A stretch of DNA of 64,000 bases from Candidatus Methanorbis basalitermitum (GCA_031287415.1 JAITSY010000019.1:55871-119870); one strand, 5' to 3'; shown: positions 16,334 to 25,836, numbered from the stretch's first letter. Translations and numbers: made by a program. The notes: a model not told the origin generated them from the sequence alone.

Positions 16334-17244
16334 AGTGATCCCTCCACATCCATATGGGGATCGGTGATGTCACGGATGCCCTCACCTGCTAGATTGAACA
16401 GCAGTGTCACAAAGGTGATTGCAAGACCCGGCACGATAACGTTCAGCGGCGCAGTCCGCATATCACCAAGCCCCGCATGGATCATAAATCCCCACTCAGG
16501 AATCGAAGGGGGCAGCCCAAGACCCAGAAACGACAGAGTGGAGATAGTGAGAATCGTGTGTCCAAGATCCATTGTCGCAAGCACGACCACCGGCATAATG
16601 CAGTTAGGCAGAAGATGTTTAACAAGAATCCACCAGTTGGGAAGACCGGCTGCCTGCGCGGACAGCACATATTCAGCATTTTTTTCTGCAAGCACCTGCC
16701 CCCGCATCAACCTGGCAAATGAGGCCCACTGGACAACCGAAAGTACCAGTATCATATTCAGAACTCCCGAGCCGAGAAGCGTTACCAGTGCGAGTGCCAA
16801 AATAATTGAAGGAAACGCAAGAAACACATCAATGATGCGGGCTATACAGGTACCCGCCCAACCTCCATTGTACCCAGCATAGCTGCCGACTGCCGCCCCT
16901 GCCACAAAAGTGATTGCAATCGTGGTCACCGCAACCACCATCGAGGTCTGCAGACCGCATAAAACGCGGCTGAACAGATCCCTGCCCAGATAATCGGTAC
17001 CGAACCAGTGTTCTGTAGACATCCACTGATTTTTTTCATAAAGACAGGTAGCCGCCGGATCCTGTGGGGCAGCGATCGGGGAAAAAACTGCGGCAGTCAA
17101 AATAATGGCGAGCAAAACAAACACAACCTGCAGACTGGGCCGTTGCTTGAGCCGGTAGTACCAGTCTGTCCCGCGGACACTTGCACACCAGACCCTCACT
17201 CGATGCCTCACAGCAGCTTCACTCATAGATAATCCTTGGATCAA
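16330..17244 (-). CDS. Peptide/nickel-type ABC permease (DppC/NikC-like)
   Basis: 304 residues. A first membrane segment (VVFVLLAIILTAAVFSPIAA) follows a basic N-terminus; the WFGTDYLGRDLFSRVLCGLQ phrase is a hallmark of the DppC/NikC subunit, and the inner-membrane transport loop is near LVKHLLPNCIMPVVV. It overlaps both its neighbours by a few bases. It would form the channel with the DppB/NikB-like subunit encoded upstream. Confidence 0.88.
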   Translation of the reverse strand: MIQGLSMSEAAVRHRVRVWCASVRGTDWYYRLKQRPSLQVVFVLLAIILTAAVFSPIAAPQDPAATCLYEKNQWMSTEHWFGTDYLGRDLFSRVLCGLQTSMVVAVTTIAITFVAGAAVGSYAGYNGGWAGTCIARIIDVFLAFPSIILALALVTLLGSGVLNMILVLSVVQWASFARLMRGQVLAEKNAEYVLSAQAAGLPNWWILVKHLLPNCIMPVVVLATMDLGHTILTISTLSFLGLGLPPSIPEWGFMIHAGLGDMRTAPLNVIVPGLAITFVTLLFNLAGEGIRDITDPHMDVEGSL

Positions 17245-18166
17245 CGATATGGTAAAGCAGATCGATCACAAAGTTGACGATCAGAAACAGGAACACGATC
17301 ACCATAATCGTACTCTCGATCAAGACAAGATCACGGGCCGATATTGCCTTCATCAGCATCTCCCCGATACCAGGCCATGAAAAAATAGTCTCAATCACCA
17401 CCGAACCTGCAAGGAGTGCACCAAACGACATACCAATAACGGTAAGTACCGGCAGGAATGCATTTTTACAGGCATGTGAAAATATTACCTTCTTCATCGG
17501 CAGGCCTTTTACCTTGGCAAACATTACAAACGGTTTTTCCATCGTCTCTAGCATGCTAGTCCGCATAATCCGAACAATCGAGACCATGGCATGCAGGCCA
17601 AGGGCAGTAGCAGGTAAAATGATGAACAGCGGCCAGCCGTAACCAGCCACCGGCATTATGCCAAGCCAGAGGGAAAAAACCAGAATCAACATCACAGCAA
17701 CCCAGAATCCAGGCATCGACGCGAAAAAAATGGTGGCAGCCCGGATAAGATGATCCGAAATTTTGTTCTGGTGCAATGCGGAGTAGACACCAAAGATGAT
17801 GCCGGCAATCGTGGCAAACACCATCGAGACGGTGGTCAGCAAAATCGTCGGCGGCAGATGCAGCATCAGCAGCCAGCTTACTGGCTTCTTGAAGAGAATG
17901 GAATACCCCATATTTCCGGTAAAAAGACCGCCAACCCAATCGGAGTACTGAACAAGGAGCGGCTTGCTGAGATCGTATCGGTCGGCAACCTTTGCGATCA
18001 GCTCGGGCGGTGCGGCCTCTTCAAGCCCGGTGTAGAGATGACGAGCCAGTACCTCGGCGGGTTCACCGGGTGCTGCGTTGACCACTATAAAGGTGAAGAC
18101 CGACGCTATGAGGAGCGTGAGGATGAGATGGGCAATTCGTTTGATGAGGTAGTAGTGCATGTTCAC
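17219..18166 (-). CDS. Peptide/nickel-type ABC permease (DppB/NikB-like)
   Basis: 315 residues starting MNMHYYLIKRIAHLILTLL, with a hydrophobic first helix and the VVNAAPGEPAE motif typical of DppB/NikB. Further segments include ILLTTVSMVFATIAGIIFGV and the GSVVIETIFSWPGIGEML signature near the C-terminus. It overlaps the DppC/NikC gene by 26 bp. Upstream lies a methyltransferase remnant and then the solute-binding protein gene, so the operon order on the minus strand is binding protein, remnant, permeases, ATPases. Confidence 0.88.
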   Translation of the reverse strand: MNMHYYLIKRIAHLILTLLIASVFTFIVVNAAPGEPAEVLARHLYTGLEEAAPPELIAKVADRYDLSKPLLVQYSDWVGGLFTGNMGYSILFKKPVSWLLMLHLPPTILLTTVSMVFATIAGIIFGVYSALHQNKISDHLIRAATIFFASMPGFWVAVMLILVFSLWLGIMPVAGYGWPLFIILPATALGLHAMVSIVRIMRTSMLETMEKPFVMFAKVKGLPMKKVIFSHACKNAFLPVLTVIGMSFGALLAGSVVIETIFSWPGIGEMLMKAISARDLVLIESTIMVIVFLFLIVNFVIDLLYHIVDPRIIYE

Positions 18167-18588
18167 ACCTGCTGGGTACCTGAGATGAGATAGTAAGAAT
18201 TTGCCGGATTGATCTTCTCATACCATTCCAGCCACCAACACAGATTTTTCCGGATGCCAGCCAGATTCTGGCCATAGATGTCGGAAAACCCTGCGGGCTG
18301 CAGTATACTCGCGGGTCTCTTCTGTAGGGACGCCCCTTTTGTTCGGCAGGGCAACACACACATCGCCGCAGTGTCCTTTTCCTCCGTGGGGATGTCCCTC
18401 AAACAGGAGGGCAAGCATCTCAGCTGTCCTGCAGCGGACGGCTGTACCAAAGTTACCGTCATCCCAAAGCAGTTTCCCCTCGTGGTCTGTACTCTATAGG
18501 AAACATGCATGCCAGAGTATGCTGACTCCTCATTCCAGCACTTTGCGATTTTTGATTTAATAGTGTTTTCATCCACCACAGGCTCCAA
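18163..18588 (-). pseudogene. SAM-dependent methyltransferase with its core deleted
   Basis: The 141-residue frame has a methyltransferase-like beginning (TIKSKIAKCWNEESAY and HVSYRVQT) and a typical end (GFSDIYGQNLAGIRK, then NPANSYYLISG). Everything between, where the SAM-binding DxGxGxG motif should be, is replaced by a non-homologous reading, and a normal protein would be about 100 residues longer. Methyltransferases of this kind often sit in Dpp/Nik-type operons of Methanomicrobia. The stop overlaps the start of the next permease gene by 4 bp, so the original gene was in the operon. A frameshifted and shortened relic is the best reading. Confidence 0.6.
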
Positions 18589-20161
18589 AAAAAGAGATTC
18601 GTGCCGAAATGGTCACGAACGGATCGATCCTGTAATCATGCGCGGTCGGGTCGAATTGGTAGCCAGTGACGATATCCTTCATCACAATCGCAACACCATA
18701 GTAGGCGACATTGATGGTCGGCAGGTCGTCGTACACGATTGCTTCAATCTCACGGAAGCGATCGTAGCGTTTATCAAGATCGCTGATGAAGTGGCCCTCG
18801 GCTATCAGACGATCAACATCTGTGTTGCTGTAGCCTGGTTTGTTTTCGAGACCAGTAGTAGTGTACCAGGATTTGAGCACGAACTCGGGATCCGGGACCA
18901 TGGCGAGTTCCATCGCCGAGAGATAGAGATCCCAGCTGTCGTCTGCCATTGCAGCATTCATGGAATTGTACTCCAAGGAGACGCCTTCAGCCTCGATGCC
19001 GATCGCCTTCAGGTTTGCGGAGATCGCTTCAAGCATCGGCGAAAGACCGGGGCGCTCGGTGTAAGTATAGATCTTGACATGCAGTTTTTTGCCATCCATG
19101 TCAACGTATCCGTCGTCGTCGGTGTCGATCCAGCCAGCTCTGGCAAGATACCGTTTTGCAAGCGCCGGATCATAAGGATACGGAGTGAGATTCTTGTTCG
19201 ACCAGATCATATTCGGCAGAAACACGCCGCCTGCAGGAGCCCCTACACCGTAGAGAACGTTGTCCACAATGCCGGTGCGGTCGATAGCATACGAAACCGC
19301 CTTCCGAACATGCAAGTTGGCCATGGTCTCGTGAGCGAGGTTGACGTCAAGCTTGTAGATCCTCGGCGTGTTGTGCCTCTCAACGTGAATATCGGACAAA
19401 GCACCAAGCCGGTCGATTTCGCTGTACGGTGGGTCGGCGGTCAAGTCAACACCGCCGCTTTCAATCATCATGGCGCGGGTCGAGGGGCTTTCGTATCCGC
19501 GCAAGATCATCCTATCCAAGCCAGGATCACCTCCCCACCAGTTGGCATATTTCACGACAACAAGTTCGCCGATCTGCTCGTTGAAGGATTCCACCTGCAT
19601 CGGACCGGTGCCTATAGGACGAACAAAACTGCCATCCGCGTCATAGGACTTGCTGCTAACAATAGCAGTTGCCGGATGGTGAAGAACACCAGGGACCAGC
19701 GGGTTGAGTTCCTTTGTATGGATACGGAGGGTGTACTTGCCCGCCACCTCGGCACGATCATACGACATCAGCTTCGCCGTACTCGGGGAAAGGTGCATTG
19801 TGTTGTCAAGAGATGTTTTAACGTCTGCTGCTGTCATTTCGTCGCCATTGTGGAACGTAACTCCTTTGCGGAGCTGAAATTCCCAAACGGTGGCACTGAT
19901 CTGTTTCCAACTTTCGGCAAGGTTCGGCATCAATGAAAAACTGCCATTTGCACCGACGAGTGTTTCGATAACGATGGCTTTTTCAGTGATAAAGGTTCCG
20001 CCGTCATGCCCATCGCCTGGATTGATGGAGGATGCTCGCCACATATCACCAACGACAAGCACCATTTCCCCATCGATGTCACCGCCGTTTTCTACACATC
20101 CAGCTGCAAGAATATAGACGACAAGTGCAAGGAACACAAGACTTCCATAGATTTTTTTCAT
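18569..20161 (-). CDS. Solute-binding lipoprotein of a peptide/nickel ABC transporter (SBP family 5)
   Basis: 530 residues. MKKIYGS starts a signal peptide whose hydrophobic core (LVFLALVVYILAAGC) ends in a lipobox-like LAAGC, so the mature protein should be anchored by a lipid on its cysteine. The family 5 pattern is clear: NLAESWKQ, WEFQLRKGVTFHNGDEMTAADV, and VRKAVSYAIDR. I chose ATG at 20161 over an in-frame start 45 bp upstream because the signal peptide begins there. It is the first gene of the leftward transporter. A ligand (nickel, peptide) cannot be told from the sequence, although no histidine cluster is evident. Confidence 0.88.
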   Translation of the reverse strand: MKKIYGSLVFLALVVYILAAGCVENGGDIDGEMVLVVGDMWRASSINPGDGHDGGTFITEKAIVIETLVGANGSFSLMPNLAESWKQISATVWEFQLRKGVTFHNGDEMTAADVKTSLDNTMHLSPSTAKLMSYDRAEVAGKYTLRIHTKELNPLVPGVLHHPATAIVSSKSYDADGSFVRPIGTGPMQVESFNEQIGELVVVKYANWWGGDPGLDRMILRGYESPSTRAMMIESGGVDLTADPPYSEIDRLGALSDIHVERHNTPRIYKLDVNLAHETMANLHVRKAVSYAIDRTGIVDNVLYGVGAPAGGVFLPNMIWSNKNLTPYPYDPALAKRYLARAGWIDTDDDGYVDMDGKKLHVKIYTYTERPGLSPMLEAISANLKAIGIEAEGVSLEYNSMNAAMADDSWDLYLSAMELAMVPDPEFVLKSWYTTTGLENKPGYSNTDVDRLIAEGHFISDLDKRYDRFREIEAIVYDDLPTINVAYYGVAIVMKDIVTGYQFDPTAHDYRIDPFVTISARISFFGACGG

Positions 20162-20370
20162 GCAAGACCTCTGAAAAATATCATCACAGATAGTGTTTGG
20201 CGTCAACCATACAGATTTTTAGTGATTAGAAGTAATACTATATTATAAACTAATCAGAAATAAATATTACGAATATTCACACAGACACACACGAAACGAG
20301 GTCGTAGACTTTCACATACCAACGGCGGGAAACTGACAGCTCGATTTTGGGGAGGTATATATATGATTAG

Positions 20371-20441
20371 TAGTTTTCTATTGATATAGACAGTTATATT
20401 TCAGATTTGAAGAACAGTTCCCATTAAAACTGATAATTCCG
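20371..20441 (+). repeat. Repeat family B
   Basis: Complete unit: AGTTTTCTATTGATATAGAC, ATATTTCAGATTTGAAGAAC, GTTCCCATTAAAACTGATAA and TTCCGA. It lies in the gene-free stretch 20162-20797 upstream of the transporter operon. Confidence 0.8.
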
Positions 20442-20679
20442 AAATAAAAATACAAAAGTGAATGGAAAATCATTGGAAAAAGAAAAATGGTGAGATATCC
20501 AAATATTACCATTTTTCCACAAGAATTCACCAAAAATATAGGGTGGATCAGCATATCATCAGACAGATATGCACCTTGTCTGAAGGGGCTTTCTGCCCGT
20601 AGGCAGGCATATCCTTACCGCGTCACGCAGCTGCCACCAATCTGAAGAAGACGACGGGAACAAGAGGGGGGAGCAAAAG

Positions 20680-20784
20680 TTGCATGACAGCGGAATCCAC
20701 TGCATGCCACCGGTGACACAAGGCCAAGCCTTGCTTGTTGTTTGCGCAGATGTGCCGGCGTGATCTCTATCATAGGCACGCAGC
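20680..20784 (+). repeat. Repeat family A
   Basis: Starts GTTGCATGACAGCGGAATCC, contains CAAGGCCAAGCCTTGCTTG and GCGCAGATGTGCCGGCGTG, and ends ATAGGCACGCAGC. It lies 13 bp beyond the 3' end of the solute-binding protein gene at 20798. Confidence 0.8.
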
Positions 20785-20797
20785 ATCAGCTCAAGGA

Positions 20798-21799
20798 TTA
20801 TCTTCTTGCAAGCATCAGCCCAAGTACCACGCCAAAAACAACCGGCAGAATACCGAAGCCGGATGCCCTTGGGGATGCGGCTGCCTCTGCTGAAGCTGTA
20901 GAGACTGCAGGATACAGTGCCGCAATAAGCTCGTCCAAGGCATCACCGATTCGGAGACCGCCGCGATCGAAGGTATCAGAGTCAACAATGTAGACGCGGT
21001 TGTTCTTCACTGCGGAAAGTGACGATAGATGCGGGTCAGTCATGAAAGACTGCTTGAGAAGATTTTTCCCCATCTCCCCCATGCCTGTATCAGAATCAAT
21101 AAGAATAACGTCCGGGTCAGTGGTCAGCAAGTGTTCAAGGCTAATAATTCCCCAGCCATCAATCTCTGAGAAGGCATTTTTTCCACCTGCAAGCGTGATG
21201 AGTTCGTCCTGGAAGGTGTGAACACCCGAGACCCAGTACGGATCAGTACCCACAATATGAGTGACGGTTAGCATCCCTGCACCGACTGTCTCCAGCATCC
21301 CTGCAGCTGCGTTGATTCGCTGCTGCATTGAGGCGATCAGATCCTCAGCAACAGCAGAGGTCCCGGTGGCAGATCCCACACGGCGGATAGAGCTGAATGT
21401 TCCTTCACTCTTGGGATTTGGGCAGATAACAGTGTATCCCAGCTGACGGAGATGATGGATGCTGCCCTCACCTATCATCGCATTCGCAAAGATGATATCA
21501 GGATGAAGAACGACGATTTTTTCGATATTGACAGATGAGATTCCCCCAACAATTGGCTTGATATGAGCCTCAGCAGGATAGTCGCAGTACTCGGTAACGC
21601 CGGTAATTTTATCACCAAGGCCAAGAGCAAACAAAATTTCCGTGTTGGACGGACCAAGAGAAACGATTGTCTGAGGTTCGGAGGCTATTTCTGAGGTATA
21701 GCCAGAGTCATCCGTGATGGTCACTGGCGACCACTCGGCAGCCGATACCACACCGGATAGAAGACAAAGAAGGAGGAAGAGAGAGATGAAAGATTTCAT
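20798..21799 (-). CDS. Cobalamin/iron-type ABC solute-binding protein with C-terminal anchor
   Basis: 333 residues. A signal peptide (SFISLFLLLCLLSGVVSAA) leads into a BtuF/FepB-like periplasmic fold: PQTIVSLGPSNTEILFALGL, the DIIFANAMIGEG segment and WGIISLEHLLTTDPDVILI. The end (ASGFGILPVVFGVVLGLMLA followed by RR) is a hydrophobic segment with a basic tail and resembles a PGF-CTERM type archaeal surface-sorting signal, though the PGF core is changed to SGF. This binding protein would work with a BtuC/BtuD-like pair such as the one at 25836-27826. Substrate (corrinoid or iron complex) is not decided by the sequence. Confidence 0.85.
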   Translation of the reverse strand: MKSFISLFLLLCLLSGVVSAAEWSPVTITDDSGYTSEIASEPQTIVSLGPSNTEILFALGLGDKITGVTEYCDYPAEAHIKPIVGGISSVNIEKIVVLHPDIIFANAMIGEGSIHHLRQLGYTVICPNPKSEGTFSSIRRVGSATGTSAVAEDLIASMQQRINAAAGMLETVGAGMLTVTHIVGTDPYWVSGVHTFQDELITLAGGKNAFSEIDGWGIISLEHLLTTDPDVILIDSDTGMGEMGKNLLKQSFMTDPHLSSLSAVKNNRVYIVDSDTFDRGGLRIGDALDELIAALYPAVSTASAEAAASPRASGFGILPVVFGVVLGLMLARR

Positions 21800-22018
21800 T
21801 GCGGTATGCTCATTTTATTTGCATTATATTCAATTATTCTGTTCTGCAGGATGCCTAATGCAGCCGACAGAGAGGCGGTGCTGTTGATACGTGCCAAAAC
21901 AGCCACCAGAGAGAGCAGCAGAAAAAAGCACTGTTGGTATCAGTCGGCGAATTCAATACCTTGTCGTCCAATTTTTCCGACGGGGTTCACCGCGACCCGC
22001 CGGAAAAATGAGGACACA

Positions 22019-22855
22019 TCAGACGATCTCTTTTTCCCACCAGATATGCGCCGTCCGAATAAGCCCCGGAACCGCATACCGAGACCTCTCGTGCACAACC
22101 CGGTCCGCAAGAAATGCATCAACGATACATTGCTGCCACTCCTCGTGTGCCGAAAGCCGATGATAGTAGTCCCGGGTCAGCTCCGCAAAATCTGCATACC
22201 ACTGGCTCTTGCCCTTGGTCTCAATCGTGAGATTCGCGTAAATTCCCAGCTGGCAAAGGGCATTCCATAACACATCCGCATTCGCCTCACTGCAGTACGG
22301 CTCACCGTGAAGAACCGGCCACAGTTCCTCATTACCACCCGAAGAAGACGGTGGAACAAGGAACCAGTACAGATGCACCACACGGCGGGCGGCTGCATCC
22401 ATCCGCAAGAGGCAGTTTCCGATATCTCCCATAATCAGCGACCGAGAAGCGATAACAACATCATGAACCCCCACCTCGTCCAGCGTCACGTTCTCCCAGC
22501 ATTTGCGGATCTCCCGAATTGGTGGAGCACCCGCCATTTTCCGGCACGTCTCCATCGCAGCACTCATCGGCTCCGACGGCTCAACTGTTGTCACATGACA
22601 TCCGGCAACGGCAAGCGGCACCGCAAGAGTGCCTGGGCCCGTCCCTATATCAAGAATCGAAGAGCCGGGAGGAATCTCCATTTCGGCAATCTGCTTCTCA
22701 ATGCGCGATGATTCTCCGAAAACAACATTCCGGACGAACCGATCGACCACATCCTGATTCGACCAGAATGTCCCGCCCCCCTCACCCATCTTTTCCTTCT
22801 GAACAACAGATCTCGCATGCTGCTCATTCCAGAGAGAGACATAGTCAATTTCCAT
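22019..22855 (-). CDS. Class I SAM-dependent methyltransferase
   Basis: 278 residues. The SAM-binding motif I, SILDIGTGPGTLAVPLA, is at about 66-82, followed by VTTVEPSEPM (motif II). The N-terminus MEIDYVSLWNEQHARSV and the C-terminal DYYHRLSAHEEW region are conserved in methanogen methyltransferases located with iron/corrinoid ABC genes. The ATG at 22855 lies 10 bp after the stop of the solute-binding gene upstream, so cotranscription is likely. The methyl acceptor is unknown; modification of a corrinoid or metal-chelating ligand is only a context-based guess. Confidence 0.8.
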   Translation of the reverse strand: MEIDYVSLWNEQHARSVVQKEKMGEGGGTFWSNQDVVDRFVRNVVFGESSRIEKQIAEMEIPPGSSILDIGTGPGTLAVPLAVAGCHVTTVEPSEPMSAAMETCRKMAGAPPIREIRKCWENVTLDEVGVHDVVIASRSLIMGDIGNCLLRMDAAARRVVHLYWFLVPPSSSGGNEELWPVLHGEPYCSEANADVLWNALCQLGIYANLTIETKGKSQWYADFAELTRDYYHRLSAHEEWQQCIVDAFLADRVVHERSRYAVPGLIRTAHIWWEKEIV

Positions 22856-22865
22856 GAAAATTACC

Positions 22866-24158
22866 TCAGTAACGGCGACGACCGGCTGCGAAAACCGTCA
22901 CCACAAGCCCGGCAATCAGCCAAAAAAGCGGCGCTGAAATCCTGGGTGGCGCAGGTGTCGGCAAAGTATGCGACTTTGCATAGATCATCAGATCACTCAA
23001 CACCTCATCCGTCAGATTGTAATGAAAGAAGAGTGAATAGAACTCCTTTACCCGATCATCGGTGTTGTAATCAAATATCTCTGGATACAACAGGTTACCG
23101 ATCCAGATCATCGACAGCAGCCGTTGAATCGACGGGGGGCTGCCCATCCAGTTGTACGGACCATTAGGCGCCTCATAGACATTACGACTCTGCACCGCCG
23201 AAAGCGACTGCCACATCGGATCGCTCAGGATCTTTTTGTAGTAGGCATGATCGGCAGCATATGCAACGATGATGAAGTCAGGGTTCAGCTGAAGGATATC
23301 CTCCATCGTGTAGCCATCACCGGTACCACTGCTGCTTATCGACGGCTTTGCAACATTATTACCGACATAATCAATGACCTCTGCATGGTACGAACCGTTG
23401 CCTACCATCAACACCGAGTTTCCATCAATTGCCGTTACATAGATCAGAGATTTTTTGTTGCCACCGATTGTCGTCATGCCAAAATCAAACTCATCAAGAA
23501 GAGCGGATATATAATCAAAAAATTCCTGCCCGCGTTCGGGACGGGAAAGAAGCTCCCCGAGCATCACATAGGAATCGGGAATATCTGCAAGCTTGTTCTG
23601 GGTAACAAATGCAAAGGCAACACCGGTTTTTCTCTGAATAGTATCAAGGTCCTCCTTCAGGGTCCCCTTCTCCTCGCCAACATCCAGAATCACGTCAATA
23701 TTCAGCCGTTTGTTCAACTCCAGGATTGATTCCGGGTTCATCGTCGAAGCCTTCGATCCATAGAACTGACCAGTAACCGGCAGCGTCAGCATCCTGGGAT
23801 TAACGTACTTTCTCTGAACAGCAGTAAACTCACTGGAAACGCTCACAAAAAGATCAGGATCAAATGAGTACAAAACAATCTGCGCCAACGGGCCAGACGG
23901 CGACACCGCCTCAATTTTCACCGGCAGAGTAATTTCCCGGCCGGCATCATCAACAAAGGTCCGCGTCTCCTCCGCAACTACGTCTCCACAGAACGCAGCA
24001 GCAACAGCGAAAAGAACAAGGGCTATAAGAATCGCTGCATTGCAGCCCTGCGAGGCAATGGGGTCACACTCCCGTTCCGGCCGTGACTCCGCATACCGCG
24101 AGTCGCACGTCACCTGCAGGCATAGCCGCTGCCATGCAACTATTCCGTTTTTACTCAT
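22866..24158 (-). CDS. Iron/corrinoid-type ABC solute-binding protein with repeat-altered N-terminus
   Basis: 430 residues, BtuF/FepB-like: RTFVDDAGREITLPVKIEAV, the NPESILELNKRLNIDVILDV segment and DILQLNPDFIIVAYA. The C-terminus has a membrane segment (PLFWLIAGLVVTVFAAG) and RRRY tail, fitting cell-surface anchoring. The N-terminus is odd: MSKNGI is followed by about 35 residues encoded by a family A related repeat, and only then by a signal-peptide core (ILIALVLFAVAAAFCGD). Taking the repeat out joins MSKNG directly to that core and gives an ordinary signal peptide. No other start codon lies between, so export may depend on this long charged leader. Cotranscribed with the methyltransferase downstream. 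Confidence 0.8.
   Translation of the reverse strand: MSKNGIVAWQRLCLQVTCDSRYAESRPERECDPIASQGCNAAILIALVLFAVAAAFCGDVVAEETRTFVDDAGREITLPVKIEAVSPSGPLAQIVLYSFDPDLFVSVSSEFTAVQRKYVNPRMLTLPVTGQFYGSKASTMNPESILELNKRLNIDVILDVGEEKGTLKEDLDTIQRKTGVAFAFVTQNKLADIPDSYVMLGELLSRPERGQEFFDYISALLDEFDFGMTTIGGNKKSLIYVTAIDGNSVLMVGNGSYHAEVIDYVGNNVAKPSISSSGTGDGYTMEDILQLNPDFIIVAYAADHAYYKKILSDPMWQSLSAVQSRNVYEAPNGPYNWMGSPPSIQRLLSMIWIGNLLYPEIFDYNTDDRVKEFYSLFFHYNLTDEVLSDLMIYAKSHTLPTPAPPRISAPLFWLIAGLVVTVFAAGRRRY
24034..24140 (-). repeat. Family A related repeat inside a coding region
   Basis: On the minus strand it opens GTTGCATGGCAGCGG, like most family A copies, and closes with GGGCTGCAATGCAGC. The middle is unlike other copies. 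About 107 bp; it is read through without a stop by the solute-binding protein gene. Confidence 0.6.
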
Positions 24159-24247
24159 ACTGCTACTATTTGGCAGGCACGCTATATAAAATATAATACC
24201 TAATCAATACAAAAAAATACATTACAAAAAGTTAATAAAAATGGGAG

Positions 24248-24310
24248 TTATCAATTTAAATGGGAACAGTTCTTCAAATTTGAAATATAACAGTCTATAT
24301 CAATAGAGAA
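24248..24310 (-). repeat. Repeat family B, minus strand
   Basis: Plus-strand order AATGGGAACAGTTCTTCAAA, TTGAAATATAACAG, TCTATATCAATAGAGAA is the reverse complement of the other units. It lies in the gap 24159-24486; nothing else is seen there. Confidence 0.78.
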
Positions 24311-24486
24311 TGGCGAAACACAGACATATTACAATTAAAACCAATAAGTCCGATAAAAAACAAAAGAATCTCTGGCGAATCAGTAAGGCAGACACCGCAG
24401 GTAATCCGGACGTTGCCTACCAGGCTCGCAAATCTGGCAGACTACCGACAGAGGCAGTCAGCATCTAAGTCAGGGGGTACAGTTCC

Positions 24487-25518
24487 TTATCCAACAGGGA
24501 TGAGGCCCGTCGCGATCAGCAGTGGTACGGTAACTGCTGCCAAAAGCGTGGTGACCAGTATGATCTCGGCAGCTGTTTCCGGACGGGCTTTATATTCGGA
24601 TGCAAGAATAACGGTCTGAACTGCTGCCGGCATACCCGCAATGATCACGGCAATCGCAAGGACCGGAGTCACAAGAATCGGGGCTGCGATAAGAGGAAGT
24701 ACACACCTAAGAACTGCATATACAAGAACAGGCAGAACAAGGAGACGTGAGACTGCGATCATATAGTGGCGGAAATTTCCAAAAAGGGAAGAAAAATTGA
24801 CCTCAAACAAATACCCACCCGTCACAATCAGTGCAAGAGGAGTAGCCATATTTCCAAGATACATCAGTGTCTCAATGACAGGCTTCTGAGGAACAGTAAT
24901 TGAGGATAAATACAACAACAGACCAACCAGAGTCGCAATAAATGCGGGGTGCAACAAAAGCCGCGGATTGATTTTAACAGCTGCTGCACCCTCTGCTGCG
25001 TCCTTCTTTAAGGAAGAGGTCATAAGCCAGATTCCCAATGAAAACGTCAGCAAAAAATACGGCAAATTAAACATTGCCGCAAAAAAAATCTGGTCCTTCC
25101 CAAGTAACAGCTGAATAATGGGGTACGCAAAGAAAATAGCCGAGGGGAAGACCAAAATAAAACGATAAACACCGATCGCATCTGATTTTGAACCAATCAA
25201 ACGCGGAATAACAAGAGCCACAACTATGGATATCACATAATATAGCGCCGATGCTATCAACAGAAGACAAAGAATATCCGTAGTCTCATAACTAAACGAC
25301 TTACTAATAGACGAATAAAGTATCAGAGCCGGCAGAGACACATACAACGTAAACTTCGATACAGAACTCACCGATTCTTTGGTCAATATGTTGTACTTTC
25401 TTGATGCATAACCAACCCCTATAATCAGGAACAGGGTTACCACGAGTAGAATGCTCGTCATCACTGTATCAATATTGAAATCCATAGGAACATGTATCAT
25501 TGTGCAGTCAACCCACAT
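24487..25518 (-). CDS. AEC (auxin efflux carrier) family permease
   Basis: 343 residues with about ten hydrophobic segments, arranged as two halves of five, as in the AEC family of secondary transporters. Characteristic pieces are LFLIIGVGYASRK near the N-terminus, FTLYVSLPALILYSSI, the FVFPS-like ILVFPSAIFFAYPI, and PAAVQTVILASEY near the C-terminus. Members export organic acids or amino-acid-like substrates in prokaryotes; the substrate here is unknown. The start is uncertain: 25518 has a GGTA stretch upstream, but an ATG 11 codons in (MDFNIDTV) also fits. It stands alone between repeat-bearing gaps. Confidence 0.85.
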   Translation of the reverse strand: MWVDCTMIHVPMDFNIDTVMTSILLVVTLFLIIGVGYASRKYNILTKESVSSVSKFTLYVSLPALILYSSISKSFSYETTDILCLLLIASALYYVISIVVALVIPRLIGSKSDAIGVYRFILVFPSAIFFAYPIIQLLLGKDQIFFAAMFNLPYFLLTFSLGIWLMTSSLKKDAAEGAAAVKINPRLLLHPAFIATLVGLLLYLSSITVPQKPVIETLMYLGNMATPLALIVTGGYLFEVNFSSLFGNFRHYMIAVSRLLVLPVLVYAVLRCVLPLIAAPILVTPVLAIAVIIAGMPAAVQTVILASEYKARPETAAEIILVTTLLAAVTVPLLIATGLIPVG

Positions 25519-25666
25519 AATAGTTACCTATAGAAAATATATACCATATATAGAACAATAGAGATAAATGGGCTGGTAGAGCACGAATTTGGGTGGATAA
25601 ATGGAGTTCCCATGCAGACACACGGTGAATCTGCGATAGACAGCTCCGCTGTGCGACAAGCTAATT

Positions 25667-25836
25667 GCTGCACGCTTCTGACCAGGCTGTATCGACACAC
25701 CTGCGCAAGCAGCAAACAAGGCTTGGCCTTGCATTGTCGACGCGACGTGCATTGCATGGCAGCGAGTACCCTGCATCAAGCGGCAGCAGGACAAGCGTCT
25801 CGATAGATGCGCAGCCGTTCCGCTGCCATACGCAAC
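25667..25836 (-). repeat. Repeat family A, long copy
   Basis: Minus-strand modules: GTTGCGTATGGCAGCGG, GACGCTTGTCC, GCAAGGCCAAGCCTTG, GCTTGCGCAGGTGTGTC and AGAAGCGTGCAGC. It runs up to the stop codon of the ABC ATPase gene at 25836. Confidence 0.78.

Noticed and set aside
18509..19936. 475-codon plus-strand frame opposite the solute-binding protein
   Set aside because: Antisense shadow of a gene with a signal peptide and clear family 5 motifs.
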